Source: Aureisphaera galaxeae (GTDB lineage: Bacteria > Bacteroidota > Bacteroidia > Flavobacteriales > Flavobacteriaceae). Taken from it: 64,000 bases of DNA. Numbering within the stretch: the stretch's first letter is position 1; every line of letters begins with the position of its first letter. The DNA is taken from positions 1-64,000 of the forward strand of contig NZ_JAQQTF010000005.1 in the NCBI RefSeq assembly GCF_028561275.1, given 5' to 3'. Below are positions 49,625 through 59,809 of the stretch, piece by piece. The notes under the pieces are model-generated. The model saw only the letters and a program-made list of their open reading frames with translations, was not told the origin of the DNA and made no database searches. Position numbers and translations under genes: made by a program.

Positions 49625-51243
49625 GGCAACTGTTATTTTTATTGTCATTGGTTTGTTTCGTGTCTCTAGGTTATGGGCAACAGGATACCGAATGGTTTTA
49701 TTTCCGAGCCAAGGATTCGGTAACGATCCCTTTTCAAAAGAAAAACAATAGGGTGGAATATGCTGGACAGGATGCCAAATTGAAGGCACTTTTCAGCAAA
49801 TATGAAATCTATCAATTCAAAAAAACACAAAAGTGGGCCACCAAGGAAAACTTGTACAAAACATACTTCGCAAGGACCAATTCTAAAGCTTTTTTAAATG
49901 ATGTGCTGGAAAATGCCGCTCATGTATTTATTTCCGGTGAAATAGTGGATGAAGAGGACAAGAAGATATACGAACCCAATGATTATGGTTTAACAAGCAC
50001 CATAGGAGAGAATTTGGGATTGCCTGTAAATATGGATTATCTCGATTTTCTAGGCTTGCCCAAAGCTTGGTATTATACTACAGGAAGTAAGGATGTGGTC
50101 ATCGGGGTTGCCGATGGTGCTGTGAATATCGATAATGCCGATTTCAAAGGGAAGATCAATGTAATCGGTAAAACCATAGATGTAAAATCCCATGGTGACG
50201 CCGTAGCTTCCTATGTAGCGGGACAAGGGGATAATGCAGAGGGAGTAACAGGGGTTTGTTATGACTGCAGTATGACTTCAACGGGTTTCAACTTTTTCAA
50301 TGTACGGGAACTCAATACGCCAGGGCTCAGAGTGATTAATTGCAGTTGGTCCCGGCGTTCGTATGTAGAAAAGGACAAGCAATCCGTGGCCGACTTCTTT
50401 AAACGAGGAATTTTAATCGTAGGAACCTCTGGAAATGTAGGGTGGGACAAGCACAAGGATAAACTGCTTCGTTATCCAGGAGCTTATGATCACGCTATTT
50501 CTGTTTCCACTGCCATGTATAAGTATCCCGATGTTTTGGACAATATTAAAGTAGATGCCAAGGGGAATTACTATGCGGAAAACATTCGTGGTTTTGTAGG
50601 CAGAACCGTTGGTTTTAAGGATAACGATACTACCCAAACCTACCGTATTTGGCCTTCTTCCACGACCAATATGAACGATGCGGTAGACATTCTTGCACCT
50701 AGTGTAGGAATGTTTAAAGTGTCCCAGTATAGCATCGATAAGAGTATAGAATATATAGGCGATGAGGCTACCTCGCCAGCCGCTCCTTTGGTGTCGGGTA
50801 CCATTGCCCTTATGTTTTCTTTGTATCCCTGTCTTCCGGTTGATGAGGTAGAAGGCATTTTAAAAATGACAGCTTGGAATGTTGACCATATCAAGGCGAA
50901 TAAGCCTTACTTGGGGAAGTTTGGAGCAGGGATGCTTCAAACCGGGGATGCTGTGGAAATGGTCTATCAATTGTATAATGAAAAGGAGACGGCTTATATT
51001 AAGGATCAAGATTTTTCCCGTTGGGATTTTAAACTGACTGCTTTATCTAAAGAACTTAGAATACAAGATCAGAAATTTAGGGAAGCTGCCACGCTAAATG
51101 TCAAGGCCAAGAATCGCATTGTTATTGGGGCAAATACCCATTTAAAACCCAATACTGAGGGAAGCATACGTCTTACTATAGATCCTACCTTGGAAAAAGA
51201 ATGTGATTTGGTGTTGCGAGATCCCAGTATTCTGGAGGATTAG
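49621..51243 (+). CDS. secreted S8 (subtilisin-like) serine protease
   Basis: A 540-residue exported protease (signal peptide MRQLLFLLSLVCFVSLGYG). An N-terminal propeptide-like region of about 110 residues precedes the S8 domain. The catalytic Asp is in VVIGVADGAVNIDN, the His in VKSHGDAVASYVAGQGDN, the oxyanion Asn in VINCSWSRRS and the Ser in EATSPAAPLVSGTIALM (the usual GTSMAAP is altered, but Ser is kept). A YDCSM pair of cysteines suggests a disulfide. No T9SS C-terminal domain is visible, so it is probably periplasmic or released by other means. It is coupled to the 2OG oxygenase. Confidence 0.88.
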   Translation: MRQLLFLLSLVCFVSLGYGQQDTEWFYFRAKDSVTIPFQKKNNRVEYAGQDAKLKALFSKYEIYQFKKTQKWATKENLYKTYFARTNSKAFLNDVLENAAHVFISGEIVDEEDKKIYEPNDYGLTSTIGENLGLPVNMDYLDFLGLPKAWYYTTGSKDVVIGVADGAVNIDNADFKGKINVIGKTIDVKSHGDAVASYVAGQGDNAEGVTGVCYDCSMTSTGFNFFNVRELNTPGLRVINCSWSRRSYVEKDKQSVADFFKRGILIVGTSGNVGWDKHKDKLLRYPGAYDHAISVSTAMYKYPDVLDNIKVDAKGNYYAENIRGFVGRTVGFKDNDTTQTYRIWPSSTTNMNDAVDILAPSVGMFKVSQYSIDKSIEYIGDEATSPAAPLVSGTIALMFSLYPCLPVDEVEGILKMTAWNVDHIKANKPYLGKFGAGMLQTGDAVEMVYQLYNEKETAYIKDQDFSRWDFKLTALSKELRIQDQKFREAATLNVKAKNRIVIGANTHLKPNTEGSIRLTIDPTLEKECDLVLRDPSILED

Positions 51244-51247
51244 TTTC

Positions 51248-51931
51248 TTAGACTGTTTTCTGAACCACCTCGAACACCTGATTTTCATCACATTTCAAGG
51301 TCTTGGCAGGATATTTAAGTATCAAGGCATAATCATGGGTTGCCATGAGTATCGTATTGCCGTTTTTGTTGATTTCCTGAAGCACTTCCATAACCTCCAC
51401 ACTGGTCTGTGGGTCCAGATTTCCTGTAGGCTCGTCGGCGATGATCAATTCTGGATCGTTCAACAAAGCACGCGCAATGGCTACCCGTTGTTGTTCTCCA
51501 CCCGATAATTGATAGGGATATTTGAAACTCTTGGTTTTCATGCCCACTTTATCCAGTACTTCATCAATTTTTTGGTCCATTTCGGCCTGATCCTTCCATC
51601 CTGTTGCATTGAGTACAAACAGTAGGTTTTCTTTCACGGTACGGTCGTTCAGCAATTTGAAATCCTGAAAGACCACGCCCAACTTCCTACGGAGGAAAGG
51701 AATGTCATTTTCCTTAAGGGTGGCCAGATCGAATCCCACCACTTGTCCTTCGCCTTCGGTTAAGGGGAGATCGCCATAGAGGGTTTTCATAAAGCTACTT
51801 TTTCCACTTCCCGTTTTTCCAATGAGATAAACGAATTCTCCTTTTTCTACCGAAACCGAGACCTTGGATAGGATGAGGTTTTCCCTTTGGTAGATGGAGG
51901 CATTTTGAAGCGACAAAACAGGTGCTGACAT
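51248..51931 (-). CDS. ftsE: cell division ATP-binding protein FtsE
   Basis: A 227-residue ABC ATPase: Walker [16 protein letters not shown] loop VVFQDFKLL, signature [16 protein letters not shown], Walker [14 protein letters not shown] and the H loop MATHDY. The length and the FtsE-specific opening ([22 protein letters not shown]) fit the divisome ATPase that, with FtsX, activates peptidoglycan hydrolases. FtsX is not adjacent in this window. It is transcribed after a secreted protein gene (33 bases gap) and convergent with the subtilase across four bases. Confidence 0.93.
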   Translation of the reverse strand: MSAPVLSLQNASIYQRENLILSKVSVSVEKGEFVYLIGKTGSGKSSFMKTLYGDLPLTEGEGQVVGFDLATLKENDIPFLRRKLGVVFQDFKLLNDRTVKENLLFVLNATGWKDQAEMDQKIDEVLDKVGMKTKSFKYPYQLSGGEQQRVAIARALLNDPELIIADEPTGNLDPQTSVEVMEVLQEINKNGNTILMATHDYALILKYPAKTLKCDENQVFEVVQKTV

Positions 51932-51963
51932 AATGGAATTTTGTTTAGGCGAAAGTAGTTTTT

Positions 51964-52437
51964 TTACCGTTGGCTTTGTGAAATCTCTTCTATTTTTTTC
52001 TTCAGGGCGTCTATTTCTTTTTGCTGTTGAAGGGTATAAAGAGTCAACTCTTCCACTTTTTCCAACAACAACAAATTCATTTCCTTTAACGCCAGACCTT
52101 CGGTTTCTATTTCATCGGCCGAGGGAACCTTGGGCAAGTGATGATTTTCTTCTATAAACTTTTCCAAGTCGGTCAAGGATAGAAGCCGATAATCGGGGTT
52201 TCGCAGCGAAGCATTTTCATAATAACTTTCGAATACATAATCGGGTGCCACAGCTCCTTTTAAGTCTACAATGACTTCTTGGGTATGTATTTTTCCCTTT
52301 ACCGTGAGCAGTTCGTCTGGGTTTGACGTACCAATACCAATTTTTCCATTTTTTTCGGTAAGGTTAGAGAAGGCCATTCTTTGTGCAGTACAGCTAGTTA
52401 CGCCTATTGCCAAAGCTATTAACAGTAAATTCTTCAT
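51964..52437 (-). CDS. secreted S74-related tail-fibre-like protein, coiled-coil ended
   Basis: A 157-residue exported protein (lipobox-like GVTSCTAQ). It has GKIGIGTSNPDELLTVKGK, similar in style to the GINTTSP proteins. The C-terminal block DYRLLSLTDLEKFIEENHHLPKVP and EGLALKEMNLLLLEKVEELTLY is typical of secreted fibre-like proteins of Bacteroidota. It ends in a coiled coil (QQQKEIDALKKKIEEI). It may trimerise. Function unknown. FtsE follows 32 bases downstream. Confidence 0.8.
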   Translation of the reverse strand: MKNLLLIALAIGVTSCTAQRMAFSNLTEKNGKIGIGTSNPDELLTVKGKIHTQEVIVDLKGAVAPDYVFESYYENASLRNPDYRLLSLTDLEKFIEENHHLPKVPSADEIETEGLALKEMNLLLLEKVEELTLYTLQQQKEIDALKKKIEEISQSQR

Positions 52438-52576
52438 AAGAAATCGGTTTTTCTTTCAACGTGAGTTTAAAAATAAAGTATTTTTTCGCTCGATAATATT
52501 TTACCGTAGCAAAACATACGGATTGGAAAATAAAACCGTTATTATCGAAGTAGCAGGCATGCCCAAAACCTAATTG

Positions 52577-55500
52577 ATGATGTCCAAGAACCTAGTCTCC
52601 CTTTTTCTTTTTTTATTATTTCTAACCGGTGTAAGTGCTCAGCAATCAGCTATTTATACCAATGATCTCGAGGAGTACAACAAAGCGATAGAGTTGTACA
52701 ACAACAAACAATTTCTAGCTGCACAAGCACTGTTTGCAAAAATTGAAAAAACATCAGATGACGTCACTTTAAGTGGTGATTGTGCCTACTATATTGCCAA
52801 TTGTGCGGTGCGTTTAAACCAGCAGAACGCAGATGGCCTGATGGAATCTTTCGTAAAGAACTATCCTACCAGCATTAAAAAAAACGATGCCTACCTAAAT
52901 GTGGCTCATTACTATTTCGAAAATGGAAAGTATCCCTATGCACGAAAATGGTTCGACAAGGTAGATGAAGCCAGTTTGGGTAGAAGTCAGGTAGAACGGT
53001 ATCGTTTCAATAATGGCTATTCCTATTTTAAAAGCAAGCGCTACAATGAGGCCAAGAAGTACTTAAAAATGGTCACCGATTCTGAAAAATACGGCTCACA
53101 GGCTAAGTATTACCTCGGTTTTATTGAATACGAAGGAGATAACTACGCCGAAGCCACCGAGCTGTTTGAGCAGGTACAAGGGGAAGAGCGGTATGCCGAA
53201 GGACTGAGCTATTACCAAGCCGATATGAACTTTAAGCTTGGAAACTTTCAGAAAGCGATCGATCTGGCCAAAGAACAGTATGACAATGCCAAACCGCCCG
53301 AGAAAAGTGAACTTTCCAAAATCATAGGAGAAAGCTATTTCAACTTAAAGCAATACGCCGAATCCATTCCCTACTTAAAGGAATACAAGGGGAAGCGCGG
53401 CCGTTGGAACAATACCGATTACTATCAGCTGGGTTATGCCTATTATAAACAGGGCGACTACCAATCGGCTGTGGGGGAATTCAATAAAATTGTAGATGGA
53501 CGCAATTCGGTAGCACAGAATGCCTATTACCATTTGGCAGAAAGCTACCTAAAACTAGACCAGAAGCAGCAAGCACTTAACGCTTTTAGAAATGCTTCCG
53601 AAATGGATTTTTCCCCGCAAATACAGGAAGATGCTTGGCTTAATTATGCCAAGTTGAGTTATGAAATAGGAAACAGTTATGAAAGCGTGCCTCAAGCGAT
53701 TTCCTCCTTTTTGGAAAAGTATCCCAACAATGGAAATAATGAAGAGTTGAAGGACCTACTTATCGATTCTTATATCACTTCCAAAAACTACGAAGCGGCC
53801 TTGGATCTGTTGGAGAACAACAAATCCTTCAACAATAAAAAAGCCTATCAAAAGGTGGCGTTTTATAGGGGATTGGAGCTGTATTCCATAAACGATTATG
53901 CTGGAGCTGTAGCGCTTTTCAATAAATCATTGAAAGAACCCTACGATCCAATTTTTACAGCAAGAGCGACCTATTGGAAAGCGGAAAGTGATTACCACGA
54001 TTCTAATTTTACGGAGTCTTTGGTAGGGTATAAGCAATTCTTGCAATTACCGGAAGCCGATAAGACACCGGAGTTTGCGAATCTTCGTTACAATCTAGCA
54101 TATAACTATTTTAAACTTCAGGATTACGAACAGGCCATTACCAATTATACTATGTTCGTGGAGTCTTCTTCGAATGATATGGCCCGTAAAAATGATGCTT
54201 ATCTCCGATTGGGGGACAGCCACTTCGTAAGCAGCGCGTATTGGCCTGCTATGGAAAGTTATAACAAAGCGATCGAAGGATATTCCCCCGACAGGGACTA
54301 CGCTGCCTTTCAGAAGGCCATTAGCTATGGATTTGTAAACAGGAACGATCAAAAACTGGAAGGACTTAAATCCTTTGGTACGAAGTATCCAAAATCCATT
54401 TACAGGGACGACGCGTTGTATGAACTAGGAAATACCTACTTGTCCCAAGACAAAACAGATGCGGCACTGAGTGCTTACAATCAGTTGGAACGTGAAATTC
54501 CTGCGAGCAGTTACGTTCCCAAGGCGCTTCTTAAAAAGGCGTTGATTTTGGACAATGAAGGCAATAGCAACGAGGCATTGTCTATTTTCAAAAAGGTGGC
54601 CAATAAATATCCATCATCCAACGAAGCCATACAGGCAGTGGCCTCTGCTAAGATCATTTATATAGATCAGGGACGAGTAAGCGATTATGCCGATTGGGTG
54701 GCTACTTTGGATTTTGTCGAAGTAGAAGACGCCGAATTGGATGATGCTACGTACCAAGCTGCCGAAACTCCGTATTTGGAAAACAAAATGCGTCAGGCCA
54801 TAGGACGATTTGAAACCTATGTGAATGAATTTCCAAACGGAAAACACGCCTTAAAAGCCAACTTCTATTTGGCACAACTGTATTTTGGCGATAAGCAAAA
54901 GGAAAAGTCGATTCCGCATTATCGCTATGTGGTCGAAAAAGATAGGAGCGAATTTACCGAGCAGGCGTTGGCGCGTATTTCAGAATTATATCTGGCTCAG
55001 GAAGATTATCGAAATGCCCTTACTTATTTGAAACGTTTGGAAGTGGAAGCCGATTTTCCGCAGAACGTAGTTTTCGCCCAAACCAACAGCATGAAATCCA
55101 GTTATGAGTTAAAGCAGTATGATGAAGCTGTGGTATATGCCGAAAAGGTATTGGACAATGGCAAGGTAGATAATAGCATTAAGAGCGATGCCCAGATTAT
55201 CATAGCCCGATCTGCCATGGAAACAGGCGATGAGGCAAAAGCTAAAGAAGCGTATGCTGAGGTGGCGAAGATCGCCACGGGTAAATTAGCCGCCGAGGCC
55301 TTATTCTACGAGGCGTATTTCAAAAACAAGGAATCCGATTTCAGTGGTTCTAATGCATCTATTCAAAAATTGGCGAAGGACTATTCCGGGTATAAATATT
55401 TTGGTGCCAAGGGGCTTGTGCTCATGGCCAAGAATTTTTATGCACTGGAAGATGCCTTCCAGGCCACCTATATTTTAGAAAGCGTCATTACTAATTTCAC

Positions 55501-55600
55501 GGACTATCCCGACGTGGTCGAAGATGCCCGGGTCGAATTGCAGGTCATTAAGGCTGCAGAGTCCAAAACCAACTCTTCCGTCGAAACCGAAGGAAACTAA
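52577..55600 (+). CDS. large secreted TPR repeat protein
   Basis: A 1007-residue exported protein. A signal peptide (MMSKNLVSLFLFLLFLTGVSA) leads into about 25 TPR/Sel1-like units of roughly 34-37 residues along the whole chain (for example AQALFAKIEKTSDDV and YYQLGYAYYKQGDYQSAV). It forms a long superhelical scaffold in the periplasm. The next gene encodes a beta-barrel protein, only 35 bases away, so they probably act together. ATGs at 52577 and 52580 are equally good; a TTG lies at 52574. No catalytic domain. Confidence 0.9.
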   Translation: MMSKNLVSLFLFLLFLTGVSAQQSAIYTNDLEEYNKAIELYNNKQFLAAQALFAKIEKTSDDVTLSGDCAYYIANCAVRLNQQNADGLMESFVKNYPTSIKKNDAYLNVAHYYFENGKYPYARKWFDKVDEASLGRSQVERYRFNNGYSYFKSKRYNEAKKYLKMVTDSEKYGSQAKYYLGFIEYEGDNYAEATELFEQVQGEERYAEGLSYYQADMNFKLGNFQKAIDLAKEQYDNAKPPEKSELSKIIGESYFNLKQYAESIPYLKEYKGKRGRWNNTDYYQLGYAYYKQGDYQSAVGEFNKIVDGRNSVAQNAYYHLAESYLKLDQKQQALNAFRNASEMDFSPQIQEDAWLNYAKLSYEIGNSYESVPQAISSFLEKYPNNGNNEELKDLLIDSYITSKNYEAALDLLENNKSFNNKKAYQKVAFYRGLELYSINDYAGAVALFNKSLKEPYDPIFTARATYWKAESDYHDSNFTESLVGYKQFLQLPEADKTPEFANLRYNLAYNYFKLQDYEQAITNYTMFVESSSNDMARKNDAYLRLGDSHFVSSAYWPAMESYNKAIEGYSPDRDYAAFQKAISYGFVNRNDQKLEGLKSFGTKYPKSIYRDDALYELGNTYLSQDKTDAALSAYNQLEREIPASSYVPKALLKKALILDNEGNSNEALSIFKKVANKYPSSNEAIQAVASAKIIYIDQGRVSDYADWVATLDFVEVEDAELDDATYQAAETPYLENKMRQAIGRFETYVNEFPNGKHALKANFYLAQLYFGDKQKEKSIPHYRYVVEKDRSEFTEQALARISELYLAQEDYRNALTYLKRLEVEADFPQNVVFAQTNSMKSSYELKQYDEAVVYAEKVLDNGKVDNSIKSDAQIIIARSAMETGDEAKAKEAYAEVAKIATGKLAAEALFYEAYFKNKESDFSGSNASIQKLAKDYSGYKYFGAKGLVLMAKNFYALEDAFQATYILESVITNFTDYPDVVEDARVELQVIKAAESKTNSSVETEGN

Positions 55601-55635
55601 CCACCCATCCAAATTTTTAAACAAAACATACGTAT

Positions 55636-57441
55636 ATGTTTCATAACATTTCAAGAGCATTTTTAAGTATGGAGAAGGCCATACGTGTTTCCGTTTCCAA
55701 GAGAATACTGCTAGTATTGGCAGTCTTTTGTCTACCAATTCTGGCGATGGCACAGGAAGAGGAAGAAAAGGATTTGGGAACAGAGGTGGTAAATATCGTA
55801 AAGCCCTACACACCTAGTGTGAGCGATGCCTTTAAGGTGAAGGAGACTCCTGTGCTGAATGATTCTATTGTTACTACGAAGAAGAAAGTGGACTACAGTA
55901 TTTTCTCGGTTCCCGTAGCATCTACGTTTACTCCAGCCAAGGGAACAGCGGCTACGGTAGAAAAGGCCAAACCCATCAAGCTATACGACAATTATGCCTC
56001 GTTGGGTTTTGGAAACTATACAGCCATATTGGGTGAGTTGTACAGCAATTTTCAAATAAGCCGAACCGATAATGCCGGTTTTTTCTTCCGTCATAATTCA
56101 TCTCAGGGGGGAATAGACAATATTCTGTTGGAAAACAAGTATTACGATACCCAGTTGGACGGAAATTATACCAGTCGACAAAAAGATATTTCCTTCGAAA
56201 TCGATGCTGGGGCGGAGCACCAATTGTACAATTGGTATGGATTGAATGATATTGCCAATGACTTCACGGCAGAAGAAATCGCGGCCATAGATCCTCAGCA
56301 GTCCTTTTTGAGTGTTTATGTTTCGGGAAATGTGGGATTGAACGAAAGCATTTTTCAGAAAGTACAGGGAGGCGTGCGATTTACAAGCGATAGTTTTTCT
56401 TCTTCTGAAATTCATTTTACCGCAAGTCCGGAATTCTTATTGCCCATTGCCGATTTTGACGTGAAAGTGAAGGGGGATTTGGATTATCTAACCGGAAGTT
56501 TCGATCGAAGCTATTTGGATGCTGGAACGGGCATCAACTACAGCTATTTGAATTTGGGAGTAACTCCTTCGTTACTCTACGTAAATAACGACTTAACCCT
56601 TTCTTTAGGGGCTTCTATCGTATTGGGAATGGATACTGAGGCGAGCGATACGGACATTTTCATCTATCCACAAGTATATGCTTCCTACCGATTGGTGGAC
56701 GAACTGTTAATTGCCTATGGAGGTGCCGAAGGAGGATTGCGCCAGAACACCTATTACGAATTCTTGTCCGATAACCCATTTGTGTCTCCTACCTTACCCA
56801 TCGCCCCGACCAGTCAATTGTACAATGCCTTTGGAGGATTAAAAGGGAAGCTGTCCAATTCTGTGGGCTATAATATTCGAGTATCCTACGGAAAGGAAGA
56901 CGACAAGGCCTTATTTCAGTTGAATCCTTACAAAGGAAGGATTCTCACCTTAGAAGGGTATGAATACGGGAATTCCTTTGGGTTGGTGTACGACGATATC
57001 AACACTTTGGATATTTTCGGGGAATTGAAGATTGAAGTTTCTGAAAAGTTCACCATGGGGCTCAATGCCAATGTATACGAATACAGCACCAATAATCAGC
57101 CAGAAGCTTGGAACCTTCCTGATATCAGGGCTTCCGTGTTTTCCAATTTCAGCATTACTGAAAAGGTCTATGGAGGGGTTTCCCTTTTCTACGTAGGGAA
57201 GCGTCAGGAATTCTTTAGCAGTACGCAAGCAGGCGTCCCTTTCGAACCATTTGCTACCGTAGTTTCCTTGGATGCCTACTTAGATGCCAATGTGAATGTT
57301 GGGTATCGTGTAAACGACCGGCTTTCCATTTTTGCCAAGGGAAGCAATCTGTTGAATGACGATTATCAAAAATGGCTTTTTTATCCAGTACAAGGCATTC
57401 AAGGGCTATTGGGAGCTACCTATAAATTTGATTGGAATTAG
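55636..57441 (+). CDS. outer-membrane beta-barrel protein (TonB-dependent receptor-like)
   Basis: A 601-residue protein, or 590 from the second ATG at 55669 (MEKAIRVSVSKRILLVLAVF). A signal peptide ending AMAQ and an acidic EEEEKDLGTEVVNIVKPYTP stretch are followed by alternating beta strands to the C-terminus (YGEDFVVGSSL-type repeats of aromatic ends), closing with LLGATYKFDWN, an outer-membrane barrel end. It resembles the barrel of TonB-dependent receptors but is short and has no clear TonB box or plug. It is cotranscribed with the TPR protein. Substrate unknown. Confidence 0.75.
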   Translation: MFHNISRAFLSMEKAIRVSVSKRILLVLAVFCLPILAMAQEEEEKDLGTEVVNIVKPYTPSVSDAFKVKETPVLNDSIVTTKKKVDYSIFSVPVASTFTPAKGTAATVEKAKPIKLYDNYASLGFGNYTAILGELYSNFQISRTDNAGFFFRHNSSQGGIDNILLENKYYDTQLDGNYTSRQKDISFEIDAGAEHQLYNWYGLNDIANDFTAEEIAAIDPQQSFLSVYVSGNVGLNESIFQKVQGGVRFTSDSFSSSEIHFTASPEFLLPIADFDVKVKGDLDYLTGSFDRSYLDAGTGINYSYLNLGVTPSLLYVNNDLTLSLGASIVLGMDTEASDTDIFIYPQVYASYRLVDELLIAYGGAEGGLRQNTYYEFLSDNPFVSPTLPIAPTSQLYNAFGGLKGKLSNSVGYNIRVSYGKEDDKALFQLNPYKGRILTLEGYEYGNSFGLVYDDINTLDIFGELKIEVSEKFTMGLNANVYEYSTNNQPEAWNLPDIRASVFSNFSITEKVYGGVSLFYVGKRQEFFSSTQAGVPFEPFATVVSLDAYLDANVNVGYRVNDRLSIFAKGSNLLNDDYQKWLFYPVQGIQGLLGATYKFDWN

Positions 57442-57517
57442 AAGCAACTGTTTTATTCTTTCTGCATCTATGGTATAAATTTCATAGGGAAAAGAATAAA
57501 CTTAAAGTTTAATGGGG

Positions 57518-57556
57518 AAAAGCGTTCTTGGGTCTGAGAATGCTTTTCTTTTTTTG
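57518..57556 (+). terminator. terminator after the barrel gene
   Basis: An 11-pair stem AAAAGCGTTCT/AGAATGCTTTT (one G-U) is followed by CTTTTTTTGG. Confidence 0.8.
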
Positions 57557-57621
57557 GTGTTAAAATAGCCCGCCCTACGCAACACTTCTTGCTGAAAATC
57601 ATCTATTTACAAAAGAAAGTT

Positions 57622-58023
57622 ATGAAATGGAAGACGTTAGTTTATGCAATGTCTTTGGCACTGCTATTTGTAGGCTGTCAAAGCGATGATGATGGTATTA
57701 CGACCCAAAATCCGAATATAGAAGGCGATTGGAATTTGGTCGAGGTGAGTGGTGGACTTCTCGGTACGGAGGACACTTTCGATACAGGTCTCATCCTATG
57801 GAACTTTGCCGATAGAAAATTGGAAGTCACCAATAGGAATACCGATCCCGAAGCCATAGATCTTTACGAAACAGGAATGTATAATTTTGGCTTCGATATG
57901 ACTTCCATCCCGCTTACCCTTACCATTGGGGATGCCACGTACACCATTGATACATTTACCGATAATGAGCTTACATTAGATGATCGAGTCGCGGATGGCT
58001 ATTTCATTCGATTAATTAGGTGA
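57622..58023 (+). CDS. lipocalin-like lipoprotein
   Basis: A 133-residue lipoprotein from the ATG at 57622 (MKWKTLVYAMSLALLFVGCQSDDDG, lipobox LFVGC). The mature part begins IEGDWNLVEVSGGLLG and continues as a beta-rich domain (LILWNFADRKLEVTN, LTLTIGDATYTIDTF, NELTLDDRV), like the flavobacterial lipocalin-like family. Ligand unknown. It stands alone between two terminators, so it is a single-gene unit. Confidence 0.8.
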   Translation: MKWKTLVYAMSLALLFVGCQSDDDGITTQNPNIEGDWNLVEVSGGLLGTEDTFDTGLILWNFADRKLEVTNRNTDPEAIDLYETGMYNFGFDMTSIPLTLTIGDATYTIDTFTDNELTLDDRVADGYFIRLIR

Positions 58024-58041
58024 TTCTGTAGTCCTATCCGG

Positions 58042-58067
58042 AAAGCATCCGAAAGGGTGCTTTTTTT
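58042..58067 (+). terminator. terminator after the lipocalin-like lipoprotein
   Basis: Stem AAAGCATCC/GGGTGCTTT around GAAA, followed by seven T. Confidence 0.85.
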
Positions 58068-58174
58068 ATGCTTGGACTTCTCGATACTACTTTCTAACGA
58101 AAATCACTTGATCACCTTTACATATCACTTTCTCGTAACCATTATTCCCGTATTTTTACAAAAAATCAAACTAC

Positions 58175-59809
58175 ATGAAACCATCTCTCTATTTTATTTT
58201 TTGTCTGTTATTTACTTTTGCGTCTTGCGGTCAAAAGGAAGAAGTCGATTTCATCATTACCCAAGCCAAAATCTATACGGTAGATAATGACTTTAGTATG
58301 GCTGAGGCTATGGCAGTGAAGGACGGAAACATCGTTGAAGTAGGGAATAGCGAAGCTATTTTGAAGAAATATGCTGGGGAAGAAAGAAATTTGGAAGGAA
58401 AGACTGTACTCCCGGGTTTGATAGATGCTCATGCCCATTTGTATAATTTAGGGGTTACCCTTCAACAGGTAGATTTGGTCGGTACCGAGACCAAGAAAGA
58501 AACCTTAGAGAGGATTGTAGCCTTTCAAAAGGAAAAGAACAGTACCTATCTCTTAGGAAGAGGATGGGATCAAAACGATTGGGATGTAAAAGAATTCCCG
58601 TCCAAGGAAGATTTAGATTCACTATTTCCTGATATTCCCGTGGCACTAACCCGCGTAGATGGTCATGCGTATTGGGTAAATAGTAAGGTATTGGCAATGG
58701 CTGGGATCACTTCCGAAACGAAAATGGACGGAGGTGAAGTCGTATTCGGCGAAGATGGAGAACCTACAGGAATCTTGATCGATAGTCCTATGGCATTGGT
58801 TCGCAATACGATTCCGCCTGTGAATAAGGAATATAATGCCGCTGCTTTAATGGATGCCGAACAAATCTGTTTTGAATTGGGCCTTACGACCATAAATGAT
58901 GCAGGCTTGAGCCGTGAGGTGATCGAATTGATCGATGAGCTTCAGCAAAAGGAGGAAATGAAAATGCGGGTATACGCTATGGTTTCCAACTACCCGGAGA
59001 ATTTGGATCACTTTCTTTCTAAAGGAATCATAAAGAATAATCGTTTACATGTACGTTCGGTAAAGGTATATGCCGATGGAGCCTTGGGATCTAGAGGTGC
59101 TGCATTGAAGGAGCCTTACAGCGATAAGGAAAATCATTTTGGCGCCATGATAACCCCCATGGGCGACTTGGAAGCCTTAGCTAAAAGAATAGCCGATGCC
59201 GGTTACCAAATGAACACCCACGCCATTGGAGATTCTGCCAATGTATCGGTGCTGAAGGCATACAAAGAAGCGCTTAAGGATATGAAAGATGCTCGATGGA
59301 AAGTGGAGCATGCCCAAGTGGTGGATGTGGCCGATTTCGATTATTTTTCAAAAAATATCATTCCTAGCGTGCAACCTACCCACGCTACCAGCGATATGTA
59401 CTGGGCCGAAGATCGTGTAGGTAGTGAGCGAATTAAGGGAGCCTATGCCTACAAAACCCTTTTGGAAAAGGCAGGCATTGTGGCCTTGGGTACCGATTTT
59501 CCGGTAGAAAAGGTAAACCCCATGCACACTTTTTACGCTGCTGTGGCCCGAAAGGATTTACAGCAATATCCAGAAGGAGGTTTTCGTATGGAAGAGGCAC
59601 TATCCAGGGAAGAAACCCTAAAAGGAATGACGTTGTGGGCGGCCTATTCTAATTTTGAAGAGGATGAAAAAGGGAGTTTAGAACCAGGGAAATATGCAGA
59701 TTTCATCATTATGGATCGAGATATCATGACCTGTCCTGAAGAGGATATTCCTACAGCAAAAGTATTGGCTACTTATATAAGCGGAGAAAGGGTGTTCGCA
59801 AGGAACTAA
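58175..59809 (+). CDS. metal-dependent amidohydrolase lipoprotein (YtcJ-like)
   Basis: A 544-residue lipoprotein (lipobox TFASCGQ). The amidohydrolase barrel has the metal-binding PGLIDAHAHLYNLG (His-x-His), the loop DGALGSRGAALKEPYS, the later TLHAIGDSAN-like MNTHAIGDSANVSV, the C-terminal LGTDFPVE (Asp) and LEPGKYADFIIMDRD. It resembles YtcJ-type deacetylase/hydrolases. It acts at the periplasmic or outer face; the substrate is unknown. It ends one base from the convergent metalloprotease stop. Confidence 0.9.
   Translation: MKPSLYFIFCLLFTFASCGQKEEVDFIITQAKIYTVDNDFSMAEAMAVKDGNIVEVGNSEAILKKYAGEERNLEGKTVLPGLIDAHAHLYNLGVTLQQVDLVGTETKKETLERIVAFQKEKNSTYLLGRGWDQNDWDVKEFPSKEDLDSLFPDIPVALTRVDGHAYWVNSKVLAMAGITSETKMDGGEVVFGEDGEPTGILIDSPMALVRNTIPPVNKEYNAAALMDAEQICFELGLTTINDAGLSREVIELIDELQQKEEMKMRVYAMVSNYPENLDHFLSKGIIKNNRLHVRSVKVYADGALGSRGAALKEPYSDKENHFGAMITPMGDLEALAKRIADAGYQMNTHAIGDSANVSVLKAYKEALKDMKDARWKVEHAQVVDVADFDYFSKNIIPSVQPTHATSDMYWAEDRVGSERIKGAYAYKTLLEKAGIVALGTDFPVEKVNPMHTFYAAVARKDLQQYPEGGFRMEEALSREETLKGMTLWAAYSNFEEDEKGSLEPGKYADFIIMDRDIMTCPEEDIPTAKVLATYISGERVFARN

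Noticed and set aside
49621-51243. Subtilase as a T9SS cargo
   Set aside because: The C-terminus lacks any NPV/GxY-type sorting domain, unlike the two T9SS proteins at the beginning of the window.
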